NCBI RefSeq assembly: GCF_032595075.1
Contig: NZ_CP118735.1
Location: 214,001-278,000, forward strand
Direction: 5' to 3'
Length of the DNA stretch: 64,000 nucleotides
DNA from: Streptococcus sp. 29887
GTDB lineage: Bacteria > Bacillota > Bacilli > Lactobacillales > Streptococcaceae
Part shown: one piece after another, positions 63,670 to 64,000 of the stretch
Numbering within the stretch: position 1 is the stretch's first letter
How the letters are laid out: each line of letters begins with the position of its first letter
Position numbers and translations under genes: made by a program
The notes under the pieces: model-generated
Told to the model about the DNA's origin: nothing
Database searches by the model: none
What the model saw: only the letters and a program-made list of their open reading frames with translations

Positions 63670-64000
63670 ATGCTACTAGAAGAATTTGAAAACACCTCTG
63701 CAGTCATTGAACCAACGGACAAGGCTATTCGTGGTGGCGGAGAGGTATGTGAGACCATGATTTTCTCCTTCAATGGGGAAATTGTAGATCGTGTCCGTCA
63801 GCTACCTGAGAGCAGAGAAGGTGGTCATTTACAGACCTTAAACGGTCGTCATCCTTGGTATATTTTGGAAAGAGATGGACTGCAGGTTGCGGTCATATTG
63901 GCAGTAATCGGTGCTCCCATGGCAGTTGGTCACTTGGAGGAACTGAAAGCCTGTGGGTTTGAGAACTTTATCGTTCTTGGTTCCTGCGGTGTTTTGGATA
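63670..64000 (+). CDS. Nucleoside phosphorylase family protein (5' part, runs off the window)
   Basis: ATG 63670 begins a frame open to the window end (about 110 residues seen). Beta strands around LQVAVILAVIGAPMAVGHLEEL and FENFIVLGSCGVLD match the PNP_UDP_1 fold, where the Gly-rich segment (GAP) binds phosphate and GSCGVL is conserved. It probably cleaves purine or uridine nucleosides with phosphate, but the specificity residues lie outside the window. The start is 1 base after the GNAT stop codon, with AAAAGGAG upstream. Confidence 0.82.
   Translation, partial: MLLEEFENTSAVIEPTDKAIRGGGEVCETMIFSFNGEIVDRVRQLPESREGGHLQTLNGRHPWYILERDGLQVAVILAVIGAPMAVGHLEELKACGFENFIVLGSCGVLD

Noticed and set aside
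1..64000. tRNA or rRNA genes
   Set aside because: No cloverleaf with GGTTCGA-type arm plus CCA context, and no rRNA-like stretch was recognised on either strand.

Overview
The window looks like the chromosome of a low-GC Gram-positive streptococcus, most likely Streptococcus suis or a close relative. Reasons: a YSIRK-type, LPXTG-anchored BspA-like surface protein; Gram-positive PolC; the lactococcal/streptococcal type dihydroxyacetone kinase locus (dhaKLM diverging from a TetR activator plus a DhaK paralogue); a leader-peptide controlled leuABCD operon; and streptococcal intergenic repeats. The assignment rests on recognising protein families, not on a search.

Layout. 0-15.7 kb: a giant cell-wall leucine-rich-repeat adhesin with a lipase-like domain, then a DUF805/NADase-type domain gene broken by one in-frame stop, a secreted DUF1002 protein, an apparently leaderless mscS and a small membrane protein. 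15.7-21.2 kb: dhaMLK on the minus strand and dhaS-dhaQ on the plus strand, separated by an IS1182-family element sitting between the divergent promoters. 21.3-28.7 kb: polC, a lipoprotein, a nitroreductase with a strong palindromic operator, and pepS. 28.7-31.9 kb: two near-identical GlsB/YeaQ-type genes flank a small-RNA gene, an IS110-family element whose right end is tandemly duplicated (305 bp) and whose left end could encode a bridge RNA, and a holin-like toxin gene with an overlapping leader ORF. 31.9-36.9 kb: leu attenuator and leuABCD. 37-45.8 kb: a YrdC-like protein, an ABC transporter pair, a VOC protein, def, an MFS transporter, a leaderless GNAT gene, an RsuA-like pseudouridine synthase and a membrane protein.

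46-52.9 kb is an AT-rich accessory island and the most interesting part: a tandem AAA+ (CbxX/SpoVK-like) ATPase, a small protein resembling the Walker-B part of DnaA/IstB, a WYL-domain repressor, a 39-residue ORF, and two consecutive DUF262 (GmrSD-like) proteins, only the second of which carries a DUF1524 HNH nuclease domain. The same palindrome, GGACA-N5-TGTCC, lies upstream of the ATPase gene and again before the 39-residue ORF/DUF262 genes. This suggests that the WYL protein controls both halves and that the set is one regulated, probably anti-phage, system.

52.9-64 kb returns to core genes: uraA behind a PyrR-type attenuator, rpsO, a lactose/cellobiose-type PTS operon (PRD regulator, IIA, IIB, IIC, DUF7916-like TIM-barrel protein), pnp with a structured 5' UTR, cysE, a double-GNAT protein and the start of a nucleoside phosphorylase that runs off the window.
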